Source: Pseudogymnoascus destructans
Taxonomy: Eukaryota > Ascomycota > Leotiomycetes > Thelebolales > Thelebolaceae
Assembly (NCBI RefSeq): GCF_001641265.1
Contig: NW_020167524.1
Coordinates: 310,001 to 374,000 of the forward strand
DNA length: 64,000 nucleotides
Reading direction: 5' to 3'
Shown: positions 1 through 9,843 of the stretch, piece after piece
How positions within the stretch are numbered: the first letter of the stretch is position 1
Layout of the letters: the number at the start of each line of letters is the position of its first letter
Made by a program: the position numbers and the translations under genes
Notes under the pieces: generated by a model
Databases searched by the model: none
The model's input: only the letters and a program-made list of their open reading frames with translations
What the model was told of the DNA's origin: nothing

Positions 1-1261
1 GTCAGGCCGTACGATAATCACACAATCACGCGCACTTAAAGAATCAGCCAACTTACCAGAAGAAGGATTCCAAGCTGCAGCTGCAAAGGAAATAGGAGAC
101 CTTCAAAAGCAAGGAACGTTCACATCTGTCAACGACAGCTCCGTACAGAACTTTGTGATAGCCCTTATGTGGGTTTTCACATACAAATTCAATGACAATG
201 GCTACCTTCTTAAATTTAAGGCTAGACTTGTTGTAAGAGGCGACCTACAACGCTATTCTATCCATGATGAGACGTACGCAGCTACACTTGCTTCGAAAAC
301 CTTCCGAGCCTTAATGGCAATCACAGCCTACTTTGATTTGGATACACAACAATTAGATGCTATAAACGCATTCACAAACAGCCGTATTGACGAGGAGGTC
401 TACGTACGGTGTGCAGACGGCTACCAGGAGCAAGGAAAATGCTGGAAACTTAACAGGGCACTCTATGGACTTCGAAGGTCCCCCTTACTCTGGTTTCGAG
501 ACTTCTCAGAGACACTCAAGGCTCTAGGCCTCGTACAGGTCCCAGAAGCACAGTGCCTCTTTGTATCTTCAAAGATTATTGTCTTCTTCTATGTTGACGA
601 TATTTGCATCCTTAGCCATCCTAGCCACAAAATGGAGGCAACACAGTTCTGTACGAGACTGATGGAAGCGTATGAGTTTCGAGAAATAGGAGAACTTCAA
701 TGGTTCTTAGGCATAAGAATTGTGAGGGACCGCACCCAGAAAACCCTATGGCTGTGCCAGGACTCCTATATCGACAAGATCACAACTACGTACGGAGTAG
801 CCTCTATTCGATCCACCTGAACGCCAATGGTTACAGACAACCTAACCCAATTTGATGGCCAGGCAGATAAGCAACAAATCCATCTTTACCAACAGAAAGT
901 AGGATCAGCAAACTACGCAGCAGTCGTAACGAGACCTGATATAGCCCGTACGACACAGAAACTATCTGAATTTCTCATCAATCCAGGCCCAGACCACATG
1001 GCTGCAGTCAACAGACTTCTACTCTACCTTAAGGATACTAAGACCCTAGCTCTTCAGTTTGGACCTAATATTCAAGAGGCTCACTTTCAATGCTCTAGTG
1101 ACACTTCGTACGCAGACTGCGAATCAACAAGAAAGAGCACAGAGGGTTATTTGTTTACCTTATTTGGAGGGGCAATAGACTGGCGCTGCTCAAAGCAGAA
1201 GACTGTGTCAACCTCTACAACAGAGGCAGAGCTTCTAGCTTTGTCCCACAGTGCGAAACAG

Positions 1262-2197
1262 TGTCATACTGACATTCGTTGCACTCAGTTTGCTATCAAA
1301 CTCAAGAGCAAACTTAGAAATCTCCTCCTCAAACCTACAAGTCACCATACATATCTTGGCTTATCACACCAACAACAGAAGCAATACTACTCAACGATTG
1401 CTGCAAACTCTTCTACTACATCTGTTTATGCTACATACATCACGGCATATCATTTGGACACTCATTGAACAAGTTATTAAGAAAATCTCCTCCTTAAGGG
1501 GGTGGGCCAATACTACCACATGGCATATCTCTACCAACTAGAGGCCTAGAAACATGAACGATAGCTCTAGAAGCTTCTACAACCCTCTATGATTCATTAC
1601 ACGTCATCGCTCCTTAGTTACCCACAAGATTGGTTAAGTTATGACATAATTTATCTATAGGTACTCTGACCTTGGACCTCCTTTTCACTTCCTATAGGCT
1701 AGGAACCCAAGAGATGGTTCTATGGGATTCTCTTACGTTCACTACATGATTAGCAAGCTAGTTGTGGGTCGCACTTGATTTCTAATACATTTACCAAGCC
1801 TGGTTAGTCATGGAAAGTCATGGAAAATGAGAGAACTACACTCCTTTGGCATAAATAGGATTGCCCTTTCCTTAAGAAAGGGCAAGCAGACAATACAGTA
1901 AATCGACTAGCACATACTTCCACGTCTTTTCCAAGCTTCCAAGCATTCATCTTGTTACTCCTTGTTTCTGAAAAGTCAGTGAGGTGTTAACCTCTGACTT
2001 ACCCCTGAGTTCTCAGACTCAACATTTGTTGCAACTTGTCTAAACCACTTCACCACATCATACACCTGATTGCTGCGTTGTGGAATAGTCTAAGCTACAA
2101 CCCTTTGGCTCTGTTTCCTAAGACAGTGTATTGTCTTAGTAAATTCATCCCTTCCTTGGGTGGCTAGATTCTCATATCTGGTGCACCCACCATTACA
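1262..2197 (+). repeat. 5' LTR of gypsy copy 1
   Basis: A 936-bp LTR starting TGTCATACTGACA and ending CCACCATTACA. A TATA-like ATAAATA at 1851-1857 lies about 33 bp before AAGCAGACAA (1884-1893), which would be the start of the transcript (R region). U5 runs to 2197. The first 13 bases form a small inverted repeat (TGTCA/TGACA). Confidence 0.95.
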
Positions 2198-2199
2198 CC

Positions 2200-2209
2200 T
2201 TGCCTGCTT
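2200..2209 (+). other. primer-binding site, probably self-priming
   Basis: Two bases after the 5' LTR lies TTGCCTGCTT. It does not start with the TGG expected of a tRNA 3' end. It is complementary at 9 of 10 positions to AAGCAGACAA at 1884-1893, where the transcript should begin, about 33 bp below the TATA-like box. This is the geometry of Tf1/sushi-type self-priming, in which the mRNA 5' end anneals to the PBS. The pairing is seen; the mechanism is inferred. Confidence 0.6.
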
Positions 2210-2249
2210 CAAGCTTCAACTATTTCTATAGCAGCACTTCGATACTACA

Positions 2250-5200
2250 ATGGAGGACGACCAAGCTCCTACAACTACTGCTGAACAGCAGATGCAACAA
2301 CTGTTTGCCTTTATACAAACTATAGCAAACAAACTTGAGAATTTGGAAAACACCTTTCAAGCCAACACTTCAGCAACACAATCTTCAACTCAGACACATC
2401 ATACAGAGCTTCCCACAGCTCCTCTGGCTATTTCGAGTACCCCAGGTGCACTTCCTAAAGTGCAAACACCAGATTTATACCATGGAGACAGGAGGAAGTT
2501 GAAGGGATTTCTTATGCAACTGGACATCTACTTCACCCTCAGGCCTCATCAGTTCACCTCAGACATTCAGAAGATCTATTTCGCTGCCAGCTACCTCCGT
2601 GGATCTGCATTCAACTTCTTTGAGCCATATCTTAGAAGACTTAGTGGCAACAACCAAAATACCACTACACCTTTGATTACCTCTTATGACCAGTTTCAAG
2701 AGGAACTTACCAGGACCTTTGGAGACATCAACGAAACTGCTACAGCAGAAAGAGAGCTACAGAAGCTATGTCAAAAGACCTCTGCTGCTCAGTATACAAC
2801 AGAATTTAGGAGAATCACTTCTCACTTGACTTGGAATGAAGAAGCCTTAGTCTTCACTTACTACCAAGGGCTCAAGAGCTCTATTAAGGATGAACTCAGC
2901 AAAGAAGAACGCCCTACAACACTTCAAACGCTTATAGAGAAAGCTGTCAGACTTGATGATAGGCTTTTTGAAAGAAGAAAGGAGAAGAACCAAGACTGGC
3001 ATCCAACAAGAAATTTCAACAATTACACCTCTACACCAACTGCTAAGGACTCAGCACCTGAACCTATGGACTTAGACGCCTCTATAAAGAGATCTACAGC
3101 AAATCCAGCACCTCAGCCTACAGGATACCCTCAAAAACTGAAAAGGGGTAAACTTACCCCTCAAGAAAGAAAACACAGAATGGACAACAACCTTTGTTTA
3201 TACTGTGGCAAAGGGGGACACAGAATTCAGGAGTGCTATTCAGCACGGGGGAGTGCTGATTCAAAACATATAGCAGCCTCAGACACAGTCACAACTGCTA
3301 TTCCTGAAAAACTTGAAAAATCCCTAGCAGGCACAACTTCAACTGAGACTATAACTTCTCCCCTAGACAACAAAGATGTGTCGATGGTGCTTTCTCAGAG
3401 TCTCACACACCTGTTAATCCCTATTCAACTCCATTTCAAACAACAGGTGTTGTCTACAAGGGCTATGATAGACTCAGGGGCAACAGGCAACTTTATATCT
3501 CAAGACCTCATCTTGACACACCAGTTACCTACAATTCCCAAACGCACTCCAGAGTTGCTCCGAGTCATTGATGGAACTCCTATCAGTTCAGGTTCCATTA
3601 CCTGCAACACCCCAGTACTCAAACTTGAGATTCCCCTAGGAAAATCAACATTTTCAGACACCATCTCTTTAGATGTTATACCAATGAAGTACCCAGTCAT
3701 CCTAGGTCTTCCATGGCTTCAAAGGCATGATCCAACTATCAATTGGAAGCATTTATCGCTTGGGTTTAGCTCAAATCCTGAGCTCAATACTGAAAAAACC
3801 CTTCAAGCCTCAGTTACCCCTATTCAGGTCCAAGACTCAAACTTGTCCCAGATCAAGGATTTTGACCAAACTATGGACGATATATCATCTCTGATATGGG
3901 TTAAACCTTTCCAACCTGTCCTGGAGATAGCAGCTACTTCAGATTTGGAGAAATCATCTCAGGAGGTCATTTTGCCTTTAGCATACCAAGACTACCAACA
4001 TCTTTTTGACAAGGCAAAGGCATCAATTCTGCCAAAGCACCAGCCTTATGACCATGAGATACCACTCGCAGAAGGCTCAATGCCTCCCTACGGCCCTATC
4101 TACTCTCTATCTGAATTAGAGCTGAAAACTCTCAGAGAATACCTAGATGAGAACCTTAGTTCTGGCTTTATCAGACCTTCTTCCTCACCAGCAGGAGCTC
4201 CCATTCTCTTTGTCAAGAAGAAAGATGGCTCCTTGCGTCTCTGTGTTGATTATAGGGGCCTTAATGCAGTCACTGTTAAAAACAGATATGCTTTACCCCT
4301 TATCCCTGAGCTCATAGATAGGCTCTCTTCAGCAAGGATCTTTACCAAGTTAGATCTCAGGGGAGCTTATAACCTGATACGCATCAAGGAAGGTGATGAG
4401 TGGAAGACAGCATTCAGAACACGCTATGGTCATTTTGAATACCAGGTAATGCCTTTTGGGCTTGCCAATGCACCTGCTTCTTTCCAAGCTCTCATGAATG
4501 ATATTCTAAGACCTTACTTGGATATCTTTGTTGTTGTCTACTTAGACGACATTCTTATATACTCTTTAGACACTCAAGAGCATGTTCTACATGTTAGACA
4601 AGTCTTAGAGAAGCTATCTCAAGCACAACTCTTTTGCAAACTTGAGAAATGTCTTTTCCATATGTCTCAAGTTGATTTCTTAGGACATAGAATTTCAACA
4701 GAAGGCATTCAGATGGACCCTGAAAAGACAAAAGCAGTACAAACGTGGCCTATTCCTTCCAGCATTAAAGAGGTTCAGTCTTTCCTTGGGTTTGCCAACT
4801 ATTACAGGAGGTTTATACCAAGATATACATCCTTGGCTTTACCCCTTACTCAATTACTTCACAAGGACACTTTGTATCACTGGGATAAGACACAGCAAGA
4901 TGCTTTCGATGCTCTTAAAGGAGAATTTAAAGAAGGGAAAATGTTACTACACTTTAACCCCTTGAAACCTGCCACTCTTGAGACAGATGCCTCAGATTTT
5001 GCCATTTCTGGAATCTATACCAAGCTCCAAAAAGACAAACAAGAAGAGCTACAGCCTGTGGCATTTTACTCAAAAAAGCTATCAGCAGCTGAACAAAACT
5101 ATCCCATTACAGACAAGGAACTGCTTGCCATAGTATGTTCTCTAAAGCATTGGAGATGCTACCTTGAAGGGGCAAACTATCCTATCACTATTTACAGTGA

Positions 5201-7043
5201 CCATTCAAATCTCTTGACCTTTACAACCACTAAACAGCTCAATCGACGACAAGCAAGGTGGTCTGAACAACTAGGAGGTTTTGACTTTGTTATAAAACAT
5301 GTCTCAGGGGCCAAGAATCAAAGAGCAGATCTCCTCTCAAGAAGACATGACTACCAAGATTCTGCTAAAACTAGCAATACAAAGGCTCTGCTAGACTCAG
5401 CAAAGCTTATAGCAGCATCTTTAAGCAACCTTAGTACTACAGAGGACTTAGGGGTAAACTTATCCCCTCAAGACCAAGTTGCCCCCATTACCTCTTCTCA
5501 GGAACCAGAGACCTTTAAAGACTATACACCCTCAGCAACACTTCTTAAAGCATTCAAAGATGCTTACAACCATGATCCCTTTGCGAAAAGAACTTTGGAA
5601 TACCTCCAGAAGAAAGGTTCCTCTCTTGAGAAAGTTGGACTACAGAATTTCTCAAAAAATCAGCATGGACTTCTCTTATTCAAGAACTATATCTATGTCC
5701 CAAGGGATAAACGATTACAGCTACACCTCCTACAGCAGTTCCATGATGCTCCAGCTGCAGGGCACTTTGGCTTTGCAAAAACTTATGAACTTCTAACAAG
5801 AAAGTTCTACTGGCCTAGTCTAAGGACTACTCTTCAAGACTATATATCTTCTTGCACTACTTGCAACTTGAACAAGCCTACACGGCAAAAGCCCTATGGC
5901 CTCTTGCAGCCTCTACCTATACCAGAACGCCCATGGGACTCCATATCCATTGACTTTATAGTCAAGTTGCCTCCTTCTATCCCAAAAGGGGGTGCTACCC
6001 CTTATGACTCTATCCTTGTGGTGGTAGAAAGGCTCACAAAAATGGCACACTTTGAGCCTTGCAATGAGACTATCACAGCTTCTGAACTTGCGTGGCTATT
6101 CCTCAAGGTGGTCTTTAAATATCATGGAATTCCTGGACACTGGATCTCAGATAGGGGAGCAGTTTTCACTTCAAACTTTTTTAAGGAGTTCTCTAAACTC
6201 TTAAACATGGAACAACGCTTCTCTACAGCTTATCACCCTCAAACAGATGGCCAGACAGAGAGAGTCAACTCTGTACTTGAACAATATCTAAGAATTTATA
6301 CAAACTATGCTCAAGACAACTGGGCAGATCTTCTCCATCTTGCAGAATTTGCTTACAACAACACAGTCTCTAACACCACAAAAGAGACACCTTTCTATGC
6401 AAACTATGGTTATCACCCTAGGTTTGAAGTGGCAGAACTGAATTGTCCTGAAAATTTCAAAAACCCTTCTGCTACTGAAAGAATCATCTACCTTAAGGGC
6501 CTCCAGGACTATCTCAAGGTTCAAATACAGCGTGCACAAGACGAGCAGGCTCAGGCCTTTAACAGGGGGGTGGTTGCACCACAATTCAAAGTTGGTGATC
6601 AAGTCTTTTTGTCTAGAAGACATATCACAACTACTAGACCTTCAGACAAACTTGATACTAAAAGACTTGGACCTTTTAAGATCACAAGGACTATTGGCAA
6701 GAATGCTTTCGAGCTTGCATTACCACCTACTTGGACTATCCATAATGTCTTCCATGCATCTCTCTTGTCTAAGGCACAAGAAAGTTCCTTAAGACCACTT
6801 CAGTCTCCTCCACCTCCTGTTCTGATCTTGGATCAACCAGAATATGAAGTAGAGTCTATCCTTGACAAAAAGACACTTAGAGGTCAGGACTACTTCCTCG
6901 TTAAGTGGAAAGGCTATCCTACAAGTGACAACACTTGGGAGCCTAAGAGAAATCTAAAAAATGCATCTAAGCTCATTCTAGAATTTCTTTCTAAGAAAGC
7001 CAACTGGCTAAAGGGCAAGCAGACAGCCAACAAACGTCCTTAA
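2250..7043 (+). CDS. chromovirus gag-pol polyprotein, copy 1
   Basis: A 1597-residue single-frame polyprotein of a Ty3/gypsy chromovirus. In order: gag with a retrotransposon capsid-like region (about 70-250); a CCHC zinc knuckle CLYCGKGGHRIQEC (about 316-329); an aspartic protease with MIDSGATGNF (about 405-415); reverse transcriptase with YLDDILIYS (about 763); RNase H starting ETDASDFA (about 911); an integrase with an HHCC zinc domain (about 1165-1210, ending CTTC) and the DDE core (DFIVKLP near 1235, ISDRGAVF near 1300); and a C-terminal chromodomain containing VKWKGYP (about 1530-1580). No stop or net frameshift. At 5015-5032 a 1-base loss and a 1-base gain compensate, so five RNase H residues differ from copy 2 (IYTKLQK here, ILYQAPK there). 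The start is the first ATG, 53 bp after the LTR. Confidence 0.95.
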   Translation: MEDDQAPTTTAEQQMQQLFAFIQTIANKLENLENTFQANTSATQSSTQTHHTELPTAPLAISSTPGALPKVQTPDLYHGDRRKLKGFLMQLDIYFTLRPHQFTSDIQKIYFAASYLRGSAFNFFEPYLRRLSGNNQNTTTPLITSYDQFQEELTRTFGDINETATAERELQKLCQKTSAAQYTTEFRRITSHLTWNEEALVFTYYQGLKSSIKDELSKEERPTTLQTLIEKAVRLDDRLFERRKEKNQDWHPTRNFNNYTSTPTAKDSAPEPMDLDASIKRSTANPAPQPTGYPQKLKRGKLTPQERKHRMDNNLCLYCGKGGHRIQECYSARGSADSKHIAASDTVTTAIPEKLEKSLAGTTSTETITSPLDNKDVSMVLSQSLTHLLIPIQLHFKQQVLSTRAMIDSGATGNFISQDLILTHQLPTIPKRTPELLRVIDGTPISSGSITCNTPVLKLEIPLGKSTFSDTISLDVIPMKYPVILGLPWLQRHDPTINWKHLSLGFSSNPELNTEKTLQASVTPIQVQDSNLSQIKDFDQTMDDISSLIWVKPFQPVLEIAATSDLEKSSQEVILPLAYQDYQHLFDKAKASILPKHQPYDHEIPLAEGSMPPYGPIYSLSELELKTLREYLDENLSSGFIRPSSSPAGAPILFVKKKDGSLRLCVDYRGLNAVTVKNRYALPLIPELIDRLSSARIFTKLDLRGAYNLIRIKEGDEWKTAFRTRYGHFEYQVMPFGLANAPASFQALMNDILRPYLDIFVVVYLDDILIYSLDTQEHVLHVRQVLEKLSQAQLFCKLEKCLFHMSQVDFLGHRISTEGIQMDPEKTKAVQTWPIPSSIKEVQSFLGFANYYRRFIPRYTSLALPLTQLLHKDTLYHWDKTQQDAFDALKGEFKEGKMLLHFNPLKPATLETDASDFAISGIYTKLQKDKQEELQPVAFYSKKLSAAEQNYPITDKELLAIVCSLKHWRCYLEGANYPITIYSDHSNLLTFTTTKQLNRRQARWSEQLGGFDFVIKHVSGAKNQRADLLSRRHDYQDSAKTSNTKALLDSAKLIAASLSNLSTTEDLGVNLSPQDQVAPITSSQEPETFKDYTPSATLLKAFKDAYNHDPFAKRTLEYLQKKGSSLEKVGLQNFSKNQHGLLLFKNYIYVPRDKRLQLHLLQQFHDAPAAGHFGFAKTYELLTRKFYWPSLRTTLQDYISSCTTCNLNKPTRQKPYGLLQPLPIPERPWDSISIDFIVKLPPSIPKGGATPYDSILVVVERLTKMAHFEPCNETITASELAWLFLKVVFKYHGIPGHWISDRGAVFTSNFFKEFSKLLNMEQRFSTAYHPQTDGQTERVNSVLEQYLRIYTNYAQDNWADLLHLAEFAYNNTVSNTTKETPFYANYGYHPRFEVAELNCPENFKNPSATERIIYLKGLQDYLKVQIQRAQDEQAQAFNRGVVAPQFKVGDQVFLSRRHITTTRPSDKLDTKRLGPFKITRTIGKNAFELALPPTWTIHNVFHASLLSKAQESSLRPLQSPPPPVLILDQPEYEVESILDKKTLRGQDYFLVKWKGYPTSDNTWEPKRNLKNASKLILEFLSKKANWLKGKQTANKRP

Positions 7044-7054
7044 AAGGGGGATCA
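7041..7054 (+). other. polypurine tract of gypsy copy 1
   Basis: An AAAAGGGGG-type purine run immediately after the gag-pol stop and directly before the 3' LTR. This is the expected plus-strand primer. Confidence 0.8.
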
Positions 7055-7990
7055 TGTCATACTGACATTCGTTGCACTCAGTTTGCTATCAAACTCAAGA
7101 GCAAACTTAGAAATCTCCTCCTCAAACCTACAAGTCACCATACATATCTTGGCTTATCACACCAACAACAGAAGCAATACTACTCAACGATTGCTGCAAA
7201 CTCTTCTACTACATCTGTTTATGCTACATACATCACGGCATATCATTTGGACACTCATTGAACAAGTTATTAAGAAAATCTCCTCCTTAAGGGGGTGGGC
7301 CAATACTACCACATGGCATATCTCTACCAACTAGAGGCCTAGAAACATGAACGATAGCTCTAGAAGCTTCTACAACCCTCTATGATTCATTACACGTCAT
7401 CGCTCCTTAGTTACCCACAAGATTGGTTAAGTTATGACATAATTTATCTATAGGTACTCTGACCTTGGACCTCCTTTTCACTTCCTATAGGCTAGGAACC
7501 CAAGAGATGGTTCTATGGGATTCTCTTACGTTCACTACATGATTAGCAAGCTAGTTGTGGGTCGCACTTGATTTCTAATACATTTACCAAGCCTGGTTAG
7601 TCATGGAAAGTCATGGAAAATGAGAGAACTACACTCCTTTGGCATAAATAGGATTGCCCTTTCCTTAAGAAAGGGCAAGCAGACAATACAGTAAATCGAC
7701 TAGCACATACTTCCACGTCTTTTCCAAGCTTCCAAGCATTCATCTTGTTACTCCTTGTTTCTGAAAAGTCAGTGAGGTGTTAACCTCTGACTTACCCCTG
7801 AGTTCTCAGACTCAACATTTGTTGCAACTTGTCTAAACCACTTCACCACATCATACACCTGATTGCTGCGTTGTGGAATAGTCTAAGCTACAACCCTTTG
7901 GCTCTGTTTCCTAAGACAGTGTATTGTCTTAGTAAATTCATCCCTTCCTTGGGTGGCTAGATTCTCATATCTGGTGCACCCACCATTACA
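7055..7990 (+). repeat. 3' LTR of gypsy copy 1
   Basis: 936 bp, the same length as the 5' LTR and with no difference I could find by eye. It is followed at once by AACAG, the second half of the target duplication, and then by resumed copia coding sequence. Confidence 0.95.
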
Positions 7991-8304
7991 AACAGCTCTA
8001 TTGGTGGCAGCGTTTCTTCAACACAATCAAACTCAATCTAAACGAGCAATACTCACTTAATTGTGATAATTTGCAGACCGTACGGATCTTACTTAAGGAG
8101 TCTCCAAAGCTAGTTACAAAGCTGAAGCATATTGATGTCCACTCACATTGGTTAAGACAGGAGGTTGAGCAGCATAACCTCGACATTAAGTGGATAGCTA
8201 CGTACGAGATGCCAGCAGACGGCTTTACTAAGGCCCTACCCCATCAGAAGCACAAGGAGTTCATTAAACATTTGAACCTTGTAGACATAAAGCATCTCCT
8301 ATAG

Positions 8305-8877
8305 GAGTGCATACATACAACACAACCCCGTACAAAGCACTGGCTACCTTTGTACTATGGAAAGCAGCCCCCTAGACCAAAGAGTCTAGTCTTCTACTTC
8401 ACTAACTGAAAAGTGAGGCAAGACAAGAATAGCTAATGGATGAGTTCCGTACGGAGGTAGAACTCTCAAAAGCACCAAAGCCGCCTACAGTTACACCTAG
8501 TTTTACTATGCGTTCTTATTTCAACTTTCCCAATGGAATACCTTGGGAAATAATAAACATACACTCATTTGGAAGACTACACAACTCCGTACGACATAGA
8601 TGCAATATATGCATGGAGATTTCACATTCATTTTTCGAAATTCCAAACCCATTTCAACAAAGGGGGGAAGGCAGACAAGAGCAGGAGAAATCCCTGACTT
8701 TTACTATACAAAAACAGGAGAATCACCCATTTTCCCACACTCACAACTACGTACGGACCTGTCACATTAAAATTGCAGAGAAATCCACTGTCATTTAGGC
8801 CTCATTCAGAACCCGAGAGCACCAGAACACCGAGAGCACCAGAACACTGAGAGCACTAGAAGTGAGGCGTACGGAGA
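8305..8877. other. copia 3' non-coding stretch
   Basis: No supported ORF between the pol stop and the antisense gene. It holds a purine run (AAAGGGGGGAAGG near 8660) and about three copies of an 17-18 bp repeat (GAGAGCACCAGAACACC type) at about 8811-8860. CGTAC pentamers recur here as in the rest of the copia DNA. Confidence 0.6.
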
Positions 8878-9435
8878 TTACCCACGAAGCTGAGCAGCAG
8901 CTTCTTCATCAATAGCTTTCTGTCGGGCGAAGGCACGGGTGCCAGATCTTTTCCCAGCTTTGGGAGATGGCGGAGGTGGTGGCGTGGCAGGTCTCCAAGT
9001 TTTCTTGTGGCCTACTATGTGTTAGTGTCGTACGCAGCATAGGAATCAACAGAAAGGTACAAACTTACTCAAGGAACAAGCAGCTGACTTGTGCTTCATT
9101 GCACAGTTACCACAGGCTCCTTCCTGCAGCTCGCCATAGTGATGGCAGGCAGAGAAGAAGGGACGAGCCCGAGCACTGCCCCGATCGTGTACACACTGGT
9201 CACAGCCAGCATCCATGTCTCCTACAGCCTGGATGTACCAAGCCGTTGTCTGTTGTGGGTGGTCAGACTCCACCACACCAGCAACACCGTACGGACGGGC
9301 CAATTCCACGCCAACCACAATTGGGGGTAGGGATGGTATTTTGACCCTCTCATACTCCGGCAAGTCATCATGGAGGTCAGCCCTGATCTCAACCAGAGCC
9401 ATGTCTTGAGGCTTGATTTCACCAATAACAGTCAT
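8878..9435 (-). CDS. antisense spliced cysteine-rich gene inside copia
   Basis: On the strand opposite to pol, exon 1 (9435-9069) encodes MTVIGEIKPQ and ends in a cysteine-rich segment: CDQCVHDRG, then FFSACHHYG, then EGACGNCAMKHKSAACS. The C-x2-C and GACxNC spacing resembles the fungal domain of unknown function DUF3716. A 54-bp intron (9068-9015) has a GTAAGT donor, a CTAAC branch-like motif and a CATAG acceptor. A second AG three bases on gives a NAGNAG choice, and both keep the frame. Exon 2 (9014-8878) adds a proline- and lysine-rich tail (PPPPSPKAGKRSG) ending AAAQLRG and a stop, giving about 167 residues. The gene lies between copia pol and the 3' LTR. Without splicing the ORF stops at 9046. 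Function unknown; further upstream exons cannot be excluded. Confidence 0.6.
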
Positions 9436-9592
9436 TGTGAGTCGCGTACGGAGCTGTGCGAGAGTGGAAAGTTGGTGCTTGGTAGTGGCGGGGGTGGGGG
9501 TAGAAAAAGGTTGTTGGCCCAGAACTCCAAATTCAGACCCATACGGATTTGCCTGCGAGCCTTCCTACTTAGTATGCGGTACTGGGATACAT

Positions 9593-9599
9593 GGGGGGG
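9593..9599 (+). other. copia polypurine tract
   Basis: A run of seven G preceded by GGGATACAT and followed by TG, then the LTR at 9602. The same context recurs before the LTR at 13027, where a foreign solo LTR splits the G run. Confidence 0.7.
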
Positions 9600-9601
9600 T
9601 G

Positions 9602-9750
9602 TGTTGTAATATGTCACATGATCTCAGCACCACTTCCCCGCAATTTCAGGCAGCAATAGATAGACAGAACAATACACAGGTTACTCAACATTATCGGTAA
9701 AGCCAAGTATAGGTTACATAGTCAGGAATACATACATTTATTACTCAACA
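9602..9750 (+). repeat. copia LTR shared by two elements
   Basis: Begins TGTTGTAATA and ends TTACTCAACA, 149 bp. It is preceded by a polypurine tract (3' end of element 1) and followed by GTTATGAGCC, a primer-site-like leader and a copia gag (start of element 2). The copy at 13027-13127 shares the first about 24 and last about 55 bp but differs in the middle. Confidence 0.75.
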
Positions 9751-9843
9751 GTTATGAGCCCGGAGCACATCTAGGTCACATTTGGAACGTCTTCGAACAC
9801 CGTACAGACCTCAAACCCCTCCTAGGAGTCGATCACCATCATA
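9751..9843 (+). other. copia leader with primer-binding site
   Basis: Starts GTTATGAGCCCGG directly after the LTR. A nearly identical GGTTATGAGCC lies next to the LTR at 21190 on the opposite strand, which supports its reading as a conserved primer-binding site. Confidence 0.55.

Larger units (their letters stand above)
1257..7995 (+). mobile_element. intact Ty3/gypsy chromovirus, copy 1
   Basis: A full-length LTR retrotransposon: 936-bp LTRs at 1262-2197 and 7055-7990, one 1597-codon gag-pol ORF between them, and a direct 5-bp target duplication AACAG at 1257-1261 and 7991-7995. The two LTRs look identical when read side by side, which implies very recent insertion. It interrupts a copia RNase H reading frame. 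A C-terminal chromodomain places it among chromoviruses. Solo LTRs of the same family lie at 10148, 15482, 16013 and 16846, and a second near-identical body lies inverted at 43400-49179. Confidence 0.96.
2..8304 (+). pseudogene. copia pol (RT and RNase H), interrupted
   Basis: Frame 2 is open from base 2 and reads as the C-terminal part of a copia polyprotein. RT motifs include WVFTYK and YVDD (FFYVDDICILS, about 590-615). The RNase H part includes STSTTEAEL before the break. A TGA at 818-820 interrupts it. At 1261 the reading frame is split by the gypsy element and resumes exactly at the second copy of the 5-bp target duplication (7991-7995), continuing to the typical copia C-terminal motif PADGFTKALP and a stop at 8302-8304. 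Removing the insertion together with one AACAG copy gives a continuous frame (KQ then LYWWQRF). It is a pseudogene because of both the nonsense codon and the insertion. Confidence 0.88.
1..9750 (+). mobile_element. Ty1/copia element 1, 5'-truncated by window edge
   Basis: The copia body runs from the left window edge through reverse transcriptase and RNase H, is interrupted by a gypsy element at 1262-7990, and resumes at 7991. It continues with the pol C-terminus to 8304, a non-coding stretch, an antisense spliced gene (8878-9435), a polypurine run at 9593-9599 and an LTR at 9602-9750. That LTR also serves as the 5' LTR of copia element 2, so two elements lie head to tail with one shared LTR. 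The pol frame has an in-frame TGA at 818-820, so this copy is not autonomous. Domain identities are seen directly; the shared-LTR arrangement is inferred from the order of PPT, LTR and the next gag. Confidence 0.85.

Noticed and set aside
1251..1541. Short ORFs in gypsy LTRs (also at 7083, 9968, 10592, 16008, 16685, 17322, 44056)
   Set aside because: They repeat because the LTR repeats; frames begin or end at LTR borders and show no conserved protein.
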